In this document: positions 12,171-22,062 of the stretch, in pieces
Numbering within the stretch: the first letter of the stretch is position 1
Layout: each line of letters opens with the position of its first letter
The notes under the pieces: generated by a model
What the model was told of the DNA's origin: nothing
Database searches by the model: none
What the model saw: only the letters and a program-made list of their open reading frames with translations
Made by a program: the position numbers and the translations under genes
Assembly: GCF_945859685.1 (NCBI RefSeq)
Contig: NC_079148.1
Location: forward strand, 56,926,421 to 56,990,420
Direction of reading: 5' to 3'
DNA length: 64,000 bases
Origin: Eupeodes corollae
Taxonomy: Eukaryota > Arthropoda > Insecta > Diptera > Syrphidae

Positions 12171-13670
12171 TTTTAAGTAGAATAAGCATGGCATGGCACA
12201 GAAAAAATAAGCTTTAAGATAGTTTTAAGAATTAATGAATACAAAAAAAAATGCGTTTTACTGTCATGTTAGAATTTCAAACCCTGCTTGTGCCATCTAA
12301 AATTTTTATCACGGATACTCCCTGTAGCGAGGAATTAACAAATCCTCCAAGAATAATCCTTGTCATGAAAAGTACTTTCACAAATTAGCCATTAGTTTCC
12401 TTCCATCACCGATAACATTACTCGCACACAGGAATGGTTGAGAGTTTTAAGCCACCAGGCCCTAGTTCTTAACGAAAACTTGAGCAGCCTATTTTTATTT
12501 GATAGTAATTTATTGATTTTTTAAAAGTTTCATTGAAAAAAAAAAAAGTTGCGATAAGAATGAGTTTAATATTTGTTTTGTTTTCGTGTAGTTTGCGACG
12601 ATATATGACCCACTTTAAAAGATGAACGTCTTTGGGTTCCCAGCATGGCCTAAATTTGCCAAATAACAAATCACAGGAAATGATACACAGACACCAGAGT
12701 TAAAGAATAATCGTTACTATTTTAACCAAGAACTGTACAACGGAGCCAACATAAATTGGCTACAAATATAATTGTTTTTGTTAATATTTGAAAATACATG
12801 TAATTAATTTAGAAACAACAATTTTTAAAACCCAGAAATAAAAAAAATAGAAAATCAAAAACTAAATGACCAACATTCATTATGTGGCTGTTTTAATTTT
12901 AATGTAGCTAAAGTTGTTGAAAGTAGACTTAATAAGTAGATAACTCAGTTAAAAAAGCTTACTAAAAAAGAATTTTGTATAAATTTGAATTAAAAAGCTT
13001 CGGATTTACTTGTCTATTAAATTGTCAATTTTTTTCTGTTTTCTTTTGTTTTTATATCATTTAATTTCTGGCAGTGTATTTTGTTTTAAATACAGTGGTT
13101 GTTATTTAAAATAAAGCTCACATGAGGTTCAGGAATGAGCTAGATATGGTTTGTGGTTTTGATGCTGTGCTTAAGATGCTTGTGAATGGGCCTTGATTTT
13201 GTAAAATATAATGTTAACAAAAATTACATACATATGTTTCAGATGTTTCTATATCAAATCATATACAAAGTTCAGATATAATTGCGATAGGGGTAACTAA
13301 GGGTAAACTGATTTTCAAATCATTCAATTAAACTAATACGACAGCTACTCGTAGTTAAGAACTTTTGAAAGAAAATCAGCGTTTTATTATTGACAGTCGA
13401 TTAATTCGTTCTGACCATGGTATTAATATCTATGCGTCTAACAGTCTAACAAGTTCTCATACCTAAATTTATTGCTAATCACTATGAAGCTCCATTTTAT
13501 TTTTCAAAATGTATGAACACAATTACCAACTGCTTATACAAAATACGCAACGAAATCTCTTCTCTCTTCACCGGAAAAATAAAATTAAAATTAGCCCAAA
13601 AGTTTAAAAAATATTTGTCAGGATTTTGACTGTTTTTTATAGTACTTAAATTGTTAGAGGGATAAGATTG
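12170..13670. other. No gene recognised
   Basis: AT-rich DNA with short open frames only (for example 12469-12669). No protein motif was seen on either strand. It lies between two segments of LINE relic C. Confidence 0.45.
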
Positions 13671-13674
13671 ATGA

Positions 13675-13912
13675 TAGGCCACAGTTGGATGCTTTCTGAA
13701 TGTCGAGAAAGCTTTCGACAGCGTATGGATTGAGGCCCTCATCCATAAGCTCCGAATTTTTAATATCCCACAGCCAATAATAAAAATTTTGTTTTGTTTT
13801 TTTTCTTTCAGAAACTTCTTCGTAGAAATAGATAGTTGCAAGTCAACGATTAGAGATGTAAAGGTTGGAAGGATCGAAAATTGGGCCGTTCCACCACAGC
13901 CTGATGACATCT
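13675..13912 (+). mobile_element. LINE relic C, RT palm segment left of the gypsy insertion
   Basis: The sense translation includes EKAFDSVWIEALIHKLRIFNIP, the RT motif around the first catalytic Asp, then a degraded VPQGS-type segment at 13880-13905. The element is cut at 13912 by the Ty3/gypsy insertion and resumes at 18450. The 5 bases CATCT at 13908-13912 are repeated at 18450-18454. Confidence 0.8.
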
Positions 13913-14051
13913 TGTCAAGTGGTCAATGATTAAGTGAAGACTGAAGTGTACTTTTATTGAGTTGTCATAAAAGATAACATAATACAAATGTATGATTATA
14001 AGTATGTTTATATAATGTAGGTTTAGGCAGGGGTGTCGAACCTATATGACA
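13913..14051 (-). repeat. Gypsy 3' LTR
   Basis: 139 bp, identical to the other LTR at 18311-18449. It is the 3' LTR because coding is on the minus strand. Confidence 0.95.
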
Positions 14052-14062
14052 TCTTCCCTTTT
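14052..14062 (-). other. Gypsy polypurine tract
   Basis: On the coding strand the sequence just inside the 3' LTR is AAAAGGGAAGA, a purine run in the place where plus-strand DNA synthesis is primed. Confidence 0.8.
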
Positions 14063-14199
14063 ATAGAATTTAACGTTAATATTTAATTCAGCAAAACTAT
14101 TTAAATTCAATATGATATAAACATTAGTAAGTGATTTTATAGTTAAGGAAATTCAAAAAAAGTAAATTAATAATGTTATGAAATGCTTTGTAATAAAAA

Positions 14200-16851
14200 T
14201 TATTTAAAGCTTGTAGATGTGTAGCGATCGGGTTGTCTTAAGACACGTCCGTATCTTGTCGTCTTAGCTGGGGAATTGGTTGAATCTGGTGATTTGTTTA
14301 TTTGTGTTGATGTAGTCGGATCTGGCGTGTTTGGTATTTTGCTACGGTTGTTGGTGTGTTTCAAAGAGTCTGAATTTGAAGGTGGTATATTTGCTGTTAC
14401 TGACTTTGGTGCCTGGATGATCGATTTAGTAGGCTGAATGTGGATTGTGTTTCGTCGTAGAAGTTTGCCATCATCTGTTCGTATTACAAGCGACCTTGGT
14501 CCATGTTTTGGTGACTCTTCGACGACTCCAGTTATCCAATCTCGATGGTTTCGTTGGATACGTACCCTATCTCCAGCGTGAAAGGGTTTTGATGGAGTTG
14601 CGCTGTTGTCGTAGTTTGATTTGTAGTTTTGTCGCATTTTGGTGATGTTTTCGTGTACGTCCGGTATAATCTTTGGCTTAAGTAGTTCAGGGGAAACTGG
14701 TAAAGTTGTTCTTGTGAGTCTGCTCATGAGTCGTTGGTTTGGTGATTGCAGAACCTCATTTCGTGGTGAATTTCGATAATTCAGGAGCGCAATATAAGGA
14801 TCTGATTGGTCTTTGAAGCATTTTTTTAGCATTGACTTCGCTGTCTGCACGTATCGTTCGGCCAGTCCGTTGGATCGGGGATAGTAGGGACTTGATGTTT
14901 GGTGTTGGATGTCCCAATCTTTAGCAAAGTTAGCGAATTCTCTTGAAGCGAATTGTGGCCCGTTGTCTGATTCCAGGACCGATGGGATGCCATGGGTTGC
15001 AAAACAGACCTTCAGAGCCTTAATAACCTCAGTTGATGTTGTTTGTTTGAGTTCTGTGTAGTCGAAAAAACCGGAGTAGCTATCTGCAATTAATAAAAAT
15101 TCATTATTATGGAAATGAAAAATATCGATTGCTACTATTTCCCATGGGAGAGTGGGAATGGTTTTTATAATTAGTGGTTCCTTGGGTTTAGATGGCTGGT
15201 AGGATTGACATATGCTGCACCGCTCTACAAAATTTTTGATGTCGCTGTGCATTCCCAACCAAAAAACTGTTGCTCGTGCACGATGTAGGCATCTTTGTAT
15301 TCCGAAATGGCCTTTGTGAATTAGTGTGAGGGTTTCAAGTTGGAGTGTTTTAGGAATAACAATTTTAGCAGCTTTGTAAATGATTTCGTCTTCATAGGTT
15401 AACTCTTCCCGGAAATTCCAATAATTTCTTATCAGGGGTGGTAGGTCGGTGATTTTTTCCGGCCAACCCTGTAATATAAATTTTTTAATAAGTAGAAGTT
15501 CATTGTCGTTTGATATTTCTAATTTTAATTTTTCTTTTGTAATTAAGGTAAGTTCTGTTAAAGCATGTATTTGTATGTTGTCGTCTGGCGTTTTATTAAT
15601 TTCATTGTTGCAGTTTCTGCTGAGTGTATCGGCAAGTTTTATCTCGGTCCCTTTTCGGTAAATTACTTTTGGTGCGTACGGAAGCACGTAAAGGAGTATT
15701 TTTTGAAGCCGTGGTGAAGCTGAGCACAGTGGTTTTTTGAAGATCGTTTCCAACGGCTTATGGTCGGTCTCGATGGTAAGATTTTGTCCGTATACATACT
15801 CGTGGAACTTTTCGCAAGCAAAACGTATCGCTGTGGCCTCCTTTTCAATCTGAGCATAGCCTTTTTGAGTGTTCGTTAGCGCTCGGGAAGCGTAGGCTAT
15901 CGGTTGATCGTTTTGAAGGAGGGCTGCTCCAAGGCTGTGTTGGCTAGCGTCCACTTGCAGCTTCACGTCAAGGTTGGAATCGTAATATCGGAGCAATGGA
16001 GTTGAAGAAAATGATTTTTTGAGAGCTTCAAATGACTCTTGTTGATTTTTAGACCAGAACCATGAAACTTCCTTTTTTAGAAGTTCTCGTAACGGATGGG
16101 TGATTTCAGATAAATTTGTGATGAATTTCGAAAGATATGTAGCCATACCTAGAATTCTTTGGAGTTCAGTTTTATTTGTCGGTACCTTTAGTTGCTCTAT
16201 GGCGATCGTTTTTTCAGGATCAGCACGAACACCTGTTGACGTTAGTATATGGCCAAGATATTTTATTTTAGTAGCGTCAAAAACGCATTTATCCCTATTG
16301 AGTTTTAGGCCAGCATTAGAAAGTACTTTGATGACTTTACCTGTGAGTTGCTGCAGTTCCTCTTGAGTTTTCGCATGGATCAATATGTCATCAATAGCGA
16401 CATCAGTGTTTTGGCATCCTTCGAGAATTGTTTGCATGTAGCTCTGGTAGACTTCTGGTGCGCACGCAAGTCCAAACGGTATTCGTGTAAATGAAAATAG
16501 TCCCCAAGGAGTTGACATCGTGAGGTATTGCTGTGTTCTCTTTGATACCTCGATTTGCCAAAAGCCCCTCGTACAATCTAATAGTGTAAAGAACTTAGAT
16601 CCTTTAATATTTGCAGTTATTTGTTCAATGGTTAGTAAAGGATGATAACGCCTACGTATATTTTTATTAACGTCTGTGGGATCGATACATACCCTAATTT
16701 TGTCCTTCTTTCTTACCACTACCATCGGTGAAACTGCAGGGGGAAATCCGTCCGTTTTGATTAGAACACCGAGTCTGAGCATATTGTCAATTTCTTTTTT
16801 TGACATCATCTCGAATGGAATGAGGAATTTTTCTTGGCGCATAATGTTCAA
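14200..16851 (-). CDS. Gypsy pol: reverse transcriptase, RNase H, integrase
   Basis: 883 residues from the first Met, though the true pol frame enters from the upstream gag-protease frame. RT carries LLDCTRGFWQIEV and the catalytic box as AIDDILIHA. RNase H has LQVDASQHSLGAAL. The integrase has an HHCC zinc finger (GHFGIQRCLHRAR...CSICQSYQ) and the D,D-35-E core with ESDNGPQFAS and an SNGLAERY segment. A GPY/F-like C-terminal segment follows (RVRIQRNHRDWITG). The frame is uninterrupted over 2.6 kb. It overlaps the gag frame by 65 bases, and the two match the same RT start region in different frames. Confidence 0.93.
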   Translation of the reverse strand: MNIMRQEKFLIPFEMMSKKEIDNMLRLGVLIKTDGFPPAVSPMVVVRKKDKIRVCIDPTDVNKNIRRRYHPLLTIEQITANIKGSKFFTLLDCTRGFWQIEVSKRTQQYLTMSTPWGLFSFTRIPFGLACAPEVYQSYMQTILEGCQNTDVAIDDILIHAKTQEELQQLTGKVIKVLSNAGLKLNRDKCVFDATKIKYLGHILTSTGVRADPEKTIAIEQLKVPTNKTELQRILGMATYLSKFITNLSEITHPLRELLKKEVSWFWSKNQQESFEALKKSFSSTPLLRYYDSNLDVKLQVDASQHSLGAALLQNDQPIAYASRALTNTQKGYAQIEKEATAIRFACEKFHEYVYGQNLTIETDHKPLETIFKKPLCSASPRLQKILLYVLPYAPKVIYRKGTEIKLADTLSRNCNNEINKTPDDNIQIHALTELTLITKEKLKLEISNDNELLLIKKFILQGWPEKITDLPPLIRNYWNFREELTYEDEIIYKAAKIVIPKTLQLETLTLIHKGHFGIQRCLHRARATVFWLGMHSDIKNFVERCSICQSYQPSKPKEPLIIKTIPTLPWEIVAIDIFHFHNNEFLLIADSYSGFFDYTELKQTTSTEVIKALKVCFATHGIPSVLESDNGPQFASREFANFAKDWDIQHQTSSPYYPRSNGLAERYVQTAKSMLKKCFKDQSDPYIALLNYRNSPRNEVLQSPNQRLMSRLTRTTLPVSPELLKPKIIPDVHENITKMRQNYKSNYDNSATPSKPFHAGDRVRIQRNHRDWITGVVEESPKHGPRSLVIRTDDGKLLRRNTIHIQPTKSIIQAPKSVTANIPPSNSDSLKHTNNRSKIPNTPDPTTSTQINKSPDSTNSPAKTTRYGRVLRQPDRYTSTSFK

Positions 16852-18175
16852 ACTTTGGATTGTCGATTAGGTCAATATCATAGACAAAATCTTTGACCTT
16901 TCCAAGTCCTTGGAAAATCTCGTTATCCAAGTTTATTTCTTGCACACGCAGCACTAGAGAACACTTTTCACAGTCATCTTTGCCTAATATTGGCTCAAAA
17001 TCTGGAAAATCTTTCACAATCAAGAACTTTATTTTTCGATTTTTATTGCGCACAACACAATCTAGGCTTAGTTCACCGCGCACGTCGATTTCTGTTCCAC
17101 CGAAAGCTATAATCTTTTGTTTTGTTGGTTTTATTTTTTGTAAATTTGATTTCTTTATCAGACTGACTGGAAGCACGTTGCACTGCGCGGCGGTGTCGAG
17201 TTTAATTTTGATTGTTTTTTCCTCGATTTTTATTTCTTCGTACCAATTTTTTGTCTCATCCTTATTTGTTTCTGATTTTGTGAGAGCTAGAACGAACAAA
17301 CCGCTTGAATCGTCACTAGTATTGTCACTTTCGCTAACAGGTTGTGTGCCTTCTTGTAGGGTGTATACTTTTTTCTTCTTATCGAATTTTTTTCTTCGCT
17401 GAAAGCATAGATCGGTAAAATGGCCAGTTCTTTTACAGTGTTGGCATTTTTGTTTGTATGCTGGGCATTTATTTTTTTCATGCTCTGTCCCACAATTTCT
17501 GCATGTGTAGGTGAATGAAGATTTGGCTTTTGGTGATTTTTTGTAATAATGTGGGTTATATTTTTTTATTGCATCAACTGCTGCTGTTTCGGGCTTATGT
17601 AAATCGCGCAATTGCTGGGAAGCTATCTCGCTTGCTCTGCATACCTTTATAGCCTGATCTAGTTTGATGTCATCTTCTGCTAATAATTTTTCACGCAGAC
17701 TATCATTTCTTATACCCGTTACTATTTTGTCCCGCAATAATGAGTCTTCAAGATTTTCAAATGCACATTTTTTTGATTGATTTTTAATTTTTGTTAAGAA
17801 TTCTTCGAAACTTTCTCCTTCGCGTTGAGTTAGAGTATTAAAGGTGTACCTTTCAAATGTTAAGCTTACCCTAGGAGAAAAATACTCGTTAAACTTATTA
17901 ATTATGGAAGATACTTTATCAGTCTCGGCTTCTGTGAAGGAAAAAGAATTATAGATGTTTGCTGCATCTGCTCCTATACATGACATAAATGTTGCCACTT
18001 GGATTTCCTCTGGTTTTTTGTTTAGTTGTGCAGCTATCTCGAACCATTTGTAAAGCTGGATCCAATTTTTCCATGCCGATGAAAGGTTTCCACCGGTTAT
18101 TTGGAGTGGCTTTGGTGGCTTCACGTAATTAGCTGCACTCAGAGTTTCAGATTGTGGATCATCTTTAGGAGGCAT
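16787..18175 (-). CDS. Gypsy gag and aspartic protease
   Basis: The start is placed at the Met of MPPKDDPQ (18175), because the longer open frame upstream only adds a poly-lysine leader read from a T run. A capsid-like region (residues about 20-190) is followed by two Cys-rich knuckles (CRNCGTEHEKNKC and CQHCKRTGHFTDLC), then a retroviral-type aspartic protease with the active site IKLDTAAQCNVLP. The frame ends a few residues into the RT-proximal segment at a run of seven A. Reaching the pol frame needs a +1 shift there. This is either one extra base (a dead copy) or programmed frameshifting; the former seems likelier because the break falls after protease. Confidence 0.9.
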   Translation of the reverse strand: MPPKDDPQSETLSAANYVKPPKPLQITGGNLSSAWKNWIQLYKWFEIAAQLNKKPEEIQVATFMSCIGADAANIYNSFSFTEAETDKVSSIINKFNEYFSPRVSLTFERYTFNTLTQREGESFEEFLTKIKNQSKKCAFENLEDSLLRDKIVTGIRNDSLREKLLAEDDIKLDQAIKVCRASEIASQQLRDLHKPETAAVDAIKKYNPHYYKKSPKAKSSFTYTCRNCGTEHEKNKCPAYKQKCQHCKRTGHFTDLCFQRRKKFDKKKKVYTLQEGTQPVSESDNTSDDSSGLFVLALTKSETNKDETKNWYEEIKIEEKTIKIKLDTAAQCNVLPVSLIKKSNLQKIKPTKQKIIAFGGTEIDVRGELSLDCVVRNKNRKIKFLIVKDFPDFEPILGKDDCEKCSLVLRVQEINLDNEIFQGLGKVKDFVYDIDLIDNPKFEHYAPRKIPHSIRDDVKKRN

Positions 18176-18295
18176 TCTTAATATATTTATTTTTAATTTA
18201 TTTATTGTTAACGATTTTTTTTTTTTTTTTTTTTTTCGTATTAACAATTGATGCGGAACTTAATATAAACTTTTCTATTAATATAAAAGTTTAAG

Positions 18296-18310
18296 CCACT
18301 TCTGACACCA
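18296..18310 (-). other. Gypsy tRNA primer-binding site
   Basis: Immediately inside the 5' LTR the coding strand reads TGGTGTCAGAAGTGG. Its TGG start pairs with the CCA end of a tRNA. From memory this resembles leucine tRNA primer sites; the tRNA identity should be checked. Confidence 0.75.
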
Positions 18311-18449
18311 TGTCAAGTGGTCAATGATTAAGTGAAGACTGAAGTGTACTTTTATTGAGTTGTCATAAAAGATAACATAATACAAATGTATGATTATAAG
18401 TATGTTTATATAATGTAGGTTTAGGCAGGGGTGTCGAACCTATATGACA
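18311..18449 (-). repeat. Gypsy 5' LTR
   Basis: 139 bp, identical to the LTR at 13913-14051. It is followed by the target duplication CATCT at 18450-18454. Confidence 0.95.
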
Positions 18450-19496
18450 CATCTGACCAGCCAGTGCTAACGGATTGTGAGAACCTGCTGTTTGTGCATG
18501 ACTCACTCAACTATTCGTCCATGTTTCCTACGATCGCAGCCCGAAGAGTAGAAGCACACATAAGCAGACTTTACGAGTACTACCAGAAGTGGGGAATAAA
18601 GATAAATACCTCCAAATCGGAACTGGTATGCTTCCGGGAGACCCGTCACCAACAACAGCTGCTGTAGATCGGCGGCAGTGGCCCGAAACCTTGTTGTGAC
18701 GTTCCCGGATGGATCAAGGATTAAAGCCAAGAAGAAAGCCAAATACCTGGGAATGCACATGAGCTGCTGCGCTTCAACCCTCACTAAGGCTGTGATAACA
18801 AAAGCCAACATCGCACTCCATCGAGTTCATCCTCTCTTGAAGAAGAAAACTGAATTAAGTAAACCAACAAAAATGTTGATATACAAACAACTGCTAAGAC
18901 CGTTTATCATATACTGTTTTCCGACATGGTTCACCATATCCAAAACTACAATGGAAAGACTTAAAGTCTTCGAGAGGAAGATACTAAGGATATGCACAGA
19001 TCTACAATTCGACCATCAACGACAGAAGAACTATAGGCAGCAAAGAAGATAATCACCAAAGTCGGAAGCCACAATAACCAATTATTGAGAAGGATGACCA
19101 ATCAGGAACGACACCCGGACCTGAGATACCTTTGTGGTATGGATATCTTGGACAAACTCCCCACTGACGACGACGACGACGTCTCCTTCTATGCTGGCCT
19201 GGAGTCAGCATACTACCGCGGCTGAACGTCGCCACACCCAACCAACCTCCATCAGGACAACCGGGTTTGAACTACCCGAGATGAACCTCGCCAAAGACAC
19301 TCTTTTTTTAGCCATCGACTTCATGTTAAACACATGTTAAATTTTCAATTTCATCAATTTATAAAGTTAGGCCCCCTTTGTACCAACAAATGTTTTAATT
19401 TAAGTTATTGTTAAATATTTTTTATGTTAGAATAAAGCTAAATGTATATAAATTTTGTTTGGTTCAATAAATTAAAATGTAAAAAAAAAAAAAAAT
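18450..19496 (+). mobile_element. LINE relic C, RT C-terminal part and poly(A) tail
   Basis: This resumes the LINE cut at 13912. A SDQPVLTDCENLLFVHDSL segment is the degraded catalytic FxDD region (here HD). It is followed by RVEAHI..YYQKWGIKIN and a 124-residue frame at 18678-19052 with KKKAKYLGMHMS and LLRPFIIYCFPTWFTISKTT, the RT thumb and connection. The end is diagnosed by an AATAAA about 20 bases before a run of 14 A (about 19481-19494). It carries frameshifts and stops. Confidence 0.85.
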
Positions 19497-21367
19497 TGAT
19501 GGTAGGGCAGGCGAGTTCTTGAAAGACAAAGAACTGAAAAATTAAACCATTTTCGAAATAAACATTTATTTAATAATTTTTTTGAAGGGTGAATTTGATC
19601 TCAGCATTTAACCAATAAAAACTCGTTAAAAATTAAAGCAATTGGAGCGGTCTTCTTTATATTGTATATTTAAGTAATTTAGTATGAAACTTCGTTCTTG
19701 TTGATTCTCATTGATTGGTGTCACTGGGATTTTGTACACCCTCTATTCTCTAATTTTTTTTAATATAACCATCAAGTTAACTTTGATCTTATGAAGAACA
19801 ACAATAGCAGAAGGATATTGTACCCAACTCATTAAATACTACACAATCAGCCCTATCATGAATTCCATCGTAATCGGATATTTTTACGAATCCCGAAAAA
19901 CTGTATCATGAAATCTGTTCGTAATGCAAAATTGTATGAAATGTTTTTCAAATGAAGTTAAAAATGGTTTTGAATAAAAAATTTAATTTTAAGTTTTCTT
20001 ACAGCTGCATTTTACAGTTTGGATTTCTGAAGAACTTTAGACTTTAATGAATAATTTAAAATTCACAAAAATTTGAAAACTTTTTGTTTACATTGAAATG
20101 ATTTAAAAATTTTTAGAAAACTGTATTATACACGTTCAGTAATTGTTTATGCTATGTACCCAAAACTAAAATTGATGCCAAATTTCGTTCTAAAGCTCTT
20201 TTAGTAGCATTCAATTTTGTATCAAATTCGAGTTTGAAAGTAGTTTTTTTTAACAGTGGAAGCTGAAAATAAAATAATATCAGAAACCCGGCTTTCAAGA
20301 TTTGTACGTGTTACCATTCGTTTTTATAATTTAAGAAATATAATTTAAATTAAATTAAATTATATTTCATAAAAAAAAGTTTCCAATTTATGTTTTGTCA
20401 ACTAGGCAGACGGCAGAATGCCATGTTTCTTTTGATTTGTGTAAGCAAGGTAAATTATTTAAGACGAGCAATAAAAATCTATTCTAATCTTAATCTAAAT
20501 CCAATCGATTTTAATAAAGTTTTGTTTCACTGCCAACGGTTTGGCATTTAAAGTTCAAAAATTGAAGTCGCAGGACCACCTAAAAATCGTTGATTCGATG
20601 AATCGGCCCAAAACAAGATAACCGTTGATTTCAATTTTCATAAGATATTTTGTTTAGCGATGAAGTTTTCAATGGGTACTTCAATAAACAAAACTGCCAT
20701 ATTTAGAGCGGTGACGATATTCAAGACCATGTTGAGATACCGTTCCATCCACAAAAACTGGCGGGTTGGTGGAATAACTGGTTCGTACTCCTTTAAAAAC
20801 GTCACCTGAATAACTGCAAATAATTGACTTATAAAGTATTAATTTAGAAAAAATGTCACTCGCAGTCAAAAAAAAAAACCTCTTAAATCAGAACACCTCC
20901 AAACGAATCACAAGTCAAAACATTTCAATTCTGAAACATAAATACACTTATGAATACCTATAAAATATTTAGGTATAATCGCGCCCTTATTTTAAACACA
21001 TTACAATCAAATTGAACTATATTTCACCATTCATAGCTAATTTTATAGTGAGTTAACTTGAACTTTACTAAAATCCTATTCTGACAAAATGAGCCCTAGA
21101 AACAAAAACTAAAAAAAATAAAAAATTCGTATAGGAATAAACTCCCCATTCTTTTTAACGATTAAAATATCAAAAGAAAAAAACATCATAGGGCGTACCC
21201 AACACTAATATCATTTGTATCACCTCAGATATCTAATACAAAAACGCCCCCAAATTTCTTCATTTTAAGTCAAATCTCTATTAACATTCCAGTTTTAAAT
21301 AAAACCTCAGTGAATTCGGATCATAGTGATGAACTTTTGAACATTTTAAAGTCCTATTTTATATAGA
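19497..21367. other. Region upstream of Cubn
   Basis: About 1.9 kb between the LINE poly(A) tail and the Cubn start codon. It contains a mariner fragment (20500-20830) and a perfect 14 bp inverted repeat at 20335-20368, but no exon I can support. The Cubn promoter should lie here. I see AT-rich boxes but no core promoter I would assign. Confidence 0.5.
20500..20830 (+). mobile_element. Mariner transposase fragment
   Basis: Sense frames give QKLKSQDHLKIV, then an FSDE-like first-Asp region degraded to LAMKFS, then NGYFNKQNCHI and IPFHPQKLAGWW. These follow the order ILFSNEAHFWLNGYVNKQNC...HPEKCTVWCG seen in the mariner at 42.6 kb. The fragment has several frameshifts and lacks the C-terminal catalytic Asp residues. 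Confidence 0.65.
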
Positions 21368-22062
21368 ATGAATTTAAAAAGTAACGAGTGGATTATTATC
21401 CTGCTCTTTTATGTGACTTTTATATTTTGTACTGCAAATGCAACCATAGAAAAATCGTATGTTTCATTCCTTGTTCATTAATAATATAGAACTTTTAAAA
21501 AAAACATAAATTTTATACATTTTTTCAGTCCAAAAATTATAACAAACGAAGGAAATGTGATCCTCGAAGCTGGAATCAATAAAAACATCACCATAAGCTT
21601 GAAAGGACGATCAAGGCTACTAGTCAATGAATTGGATTTAATTGGACTGCTGGTTGGTGAGAAATTTTGGCTAACAAACACTAGCAGTGATTCGTCAAAT
21701 GGTGGTATTGGTCTTCGAGTACTGCAAGAAGATGTTGAAACTTTGAAAAATAAACTCCTGGGAAGGAATGGATTAACCAACAGATTAGGTCTTCTGTTAA
21801 ATAGGTAAGAATTCAATGTTAAACAAATAATTGGTTGACGTTTTTCTCATATAAAAAGATGTCGTTTTCTAGAACAACTGTTTCTAATCCTGTAAATTTA
21901 TTGAGGAGAACTCAGCGCAGACTGACATCTTTACAAGTCAAAGTTCAAAGTATCATAACAAGATTAGCCCGTGATAGCTGTGCAAGCAATCCATGTGACA
22001 ATGGCGGGACGTGTGTTCATTTATTTGACGATTTTCTCTGTAAATGCAACAAAGGCTTTGAG
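21368..22062 (+). CDS. Cubn: Cubn exons 1-3: signal peptide and N-terminal oligomerisation region
   Basis: Residues 1-25 form a signal peptide (hydrophobic core IIILLFYVTFIF, cleavage probably after ANA). Residues about 30-120 hold a short-repeat segment ending in EDVETLKNKLLGRNGL. Residues 122-156 are Arg/Leu/Gln-rich (RRTQRRLTSLQVKVQSIITR), compatible with the N-terminal helix by which cubilin trimerises and meets amnionless; that role is by homology. The first EGF domain begins at residue 157 (CASNPCDNGGTC). The acceptor of exon 3 was chosen at 21873 because it preserves frame (AG+A). Confidence 0.9.

Larger units (their letters stand above)
13913..18449 (-). mobile_element. Mag-like Ty3/gypsy LTR retrotransposon, young insertion
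   Basis: This is a 4537 bp element with two 139 bp LTRs that I read as identical base for base, ending TGTCA...TGACA, and flanked by the direct repeat CATCT. Coding is on the minus strand: gag with protease, then reverse transcriptase, RNase H and integrase. There is no env frame. It sits in the RT domain of an older LINE. Identical LTRs imply recent insertion. The protease/RT style (DTAAQCNVLP, HYAPRKIP) recalls the Mag (K02A2.6-like) clade; that placement is inference. Confidence 0.95.

Noticed and set aside
14445..14645. Plus-strand open frame across the gypsy pol region
   Set aside because: It is a shadow of the long minus-strand pol frame, with no motif of its own.
16893..17402. 169-codon plus-strand open frame
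   Set aside because: It lies antisense to the gypsy gag-protease frame, and its composition is the mirror of that coding region.
13913..18449. Envelope gene making the gypsy element an errantivirus
   Set aside because: Only about 150 bases lie between the pol stop and the 3' LTR, so there is no room for env.
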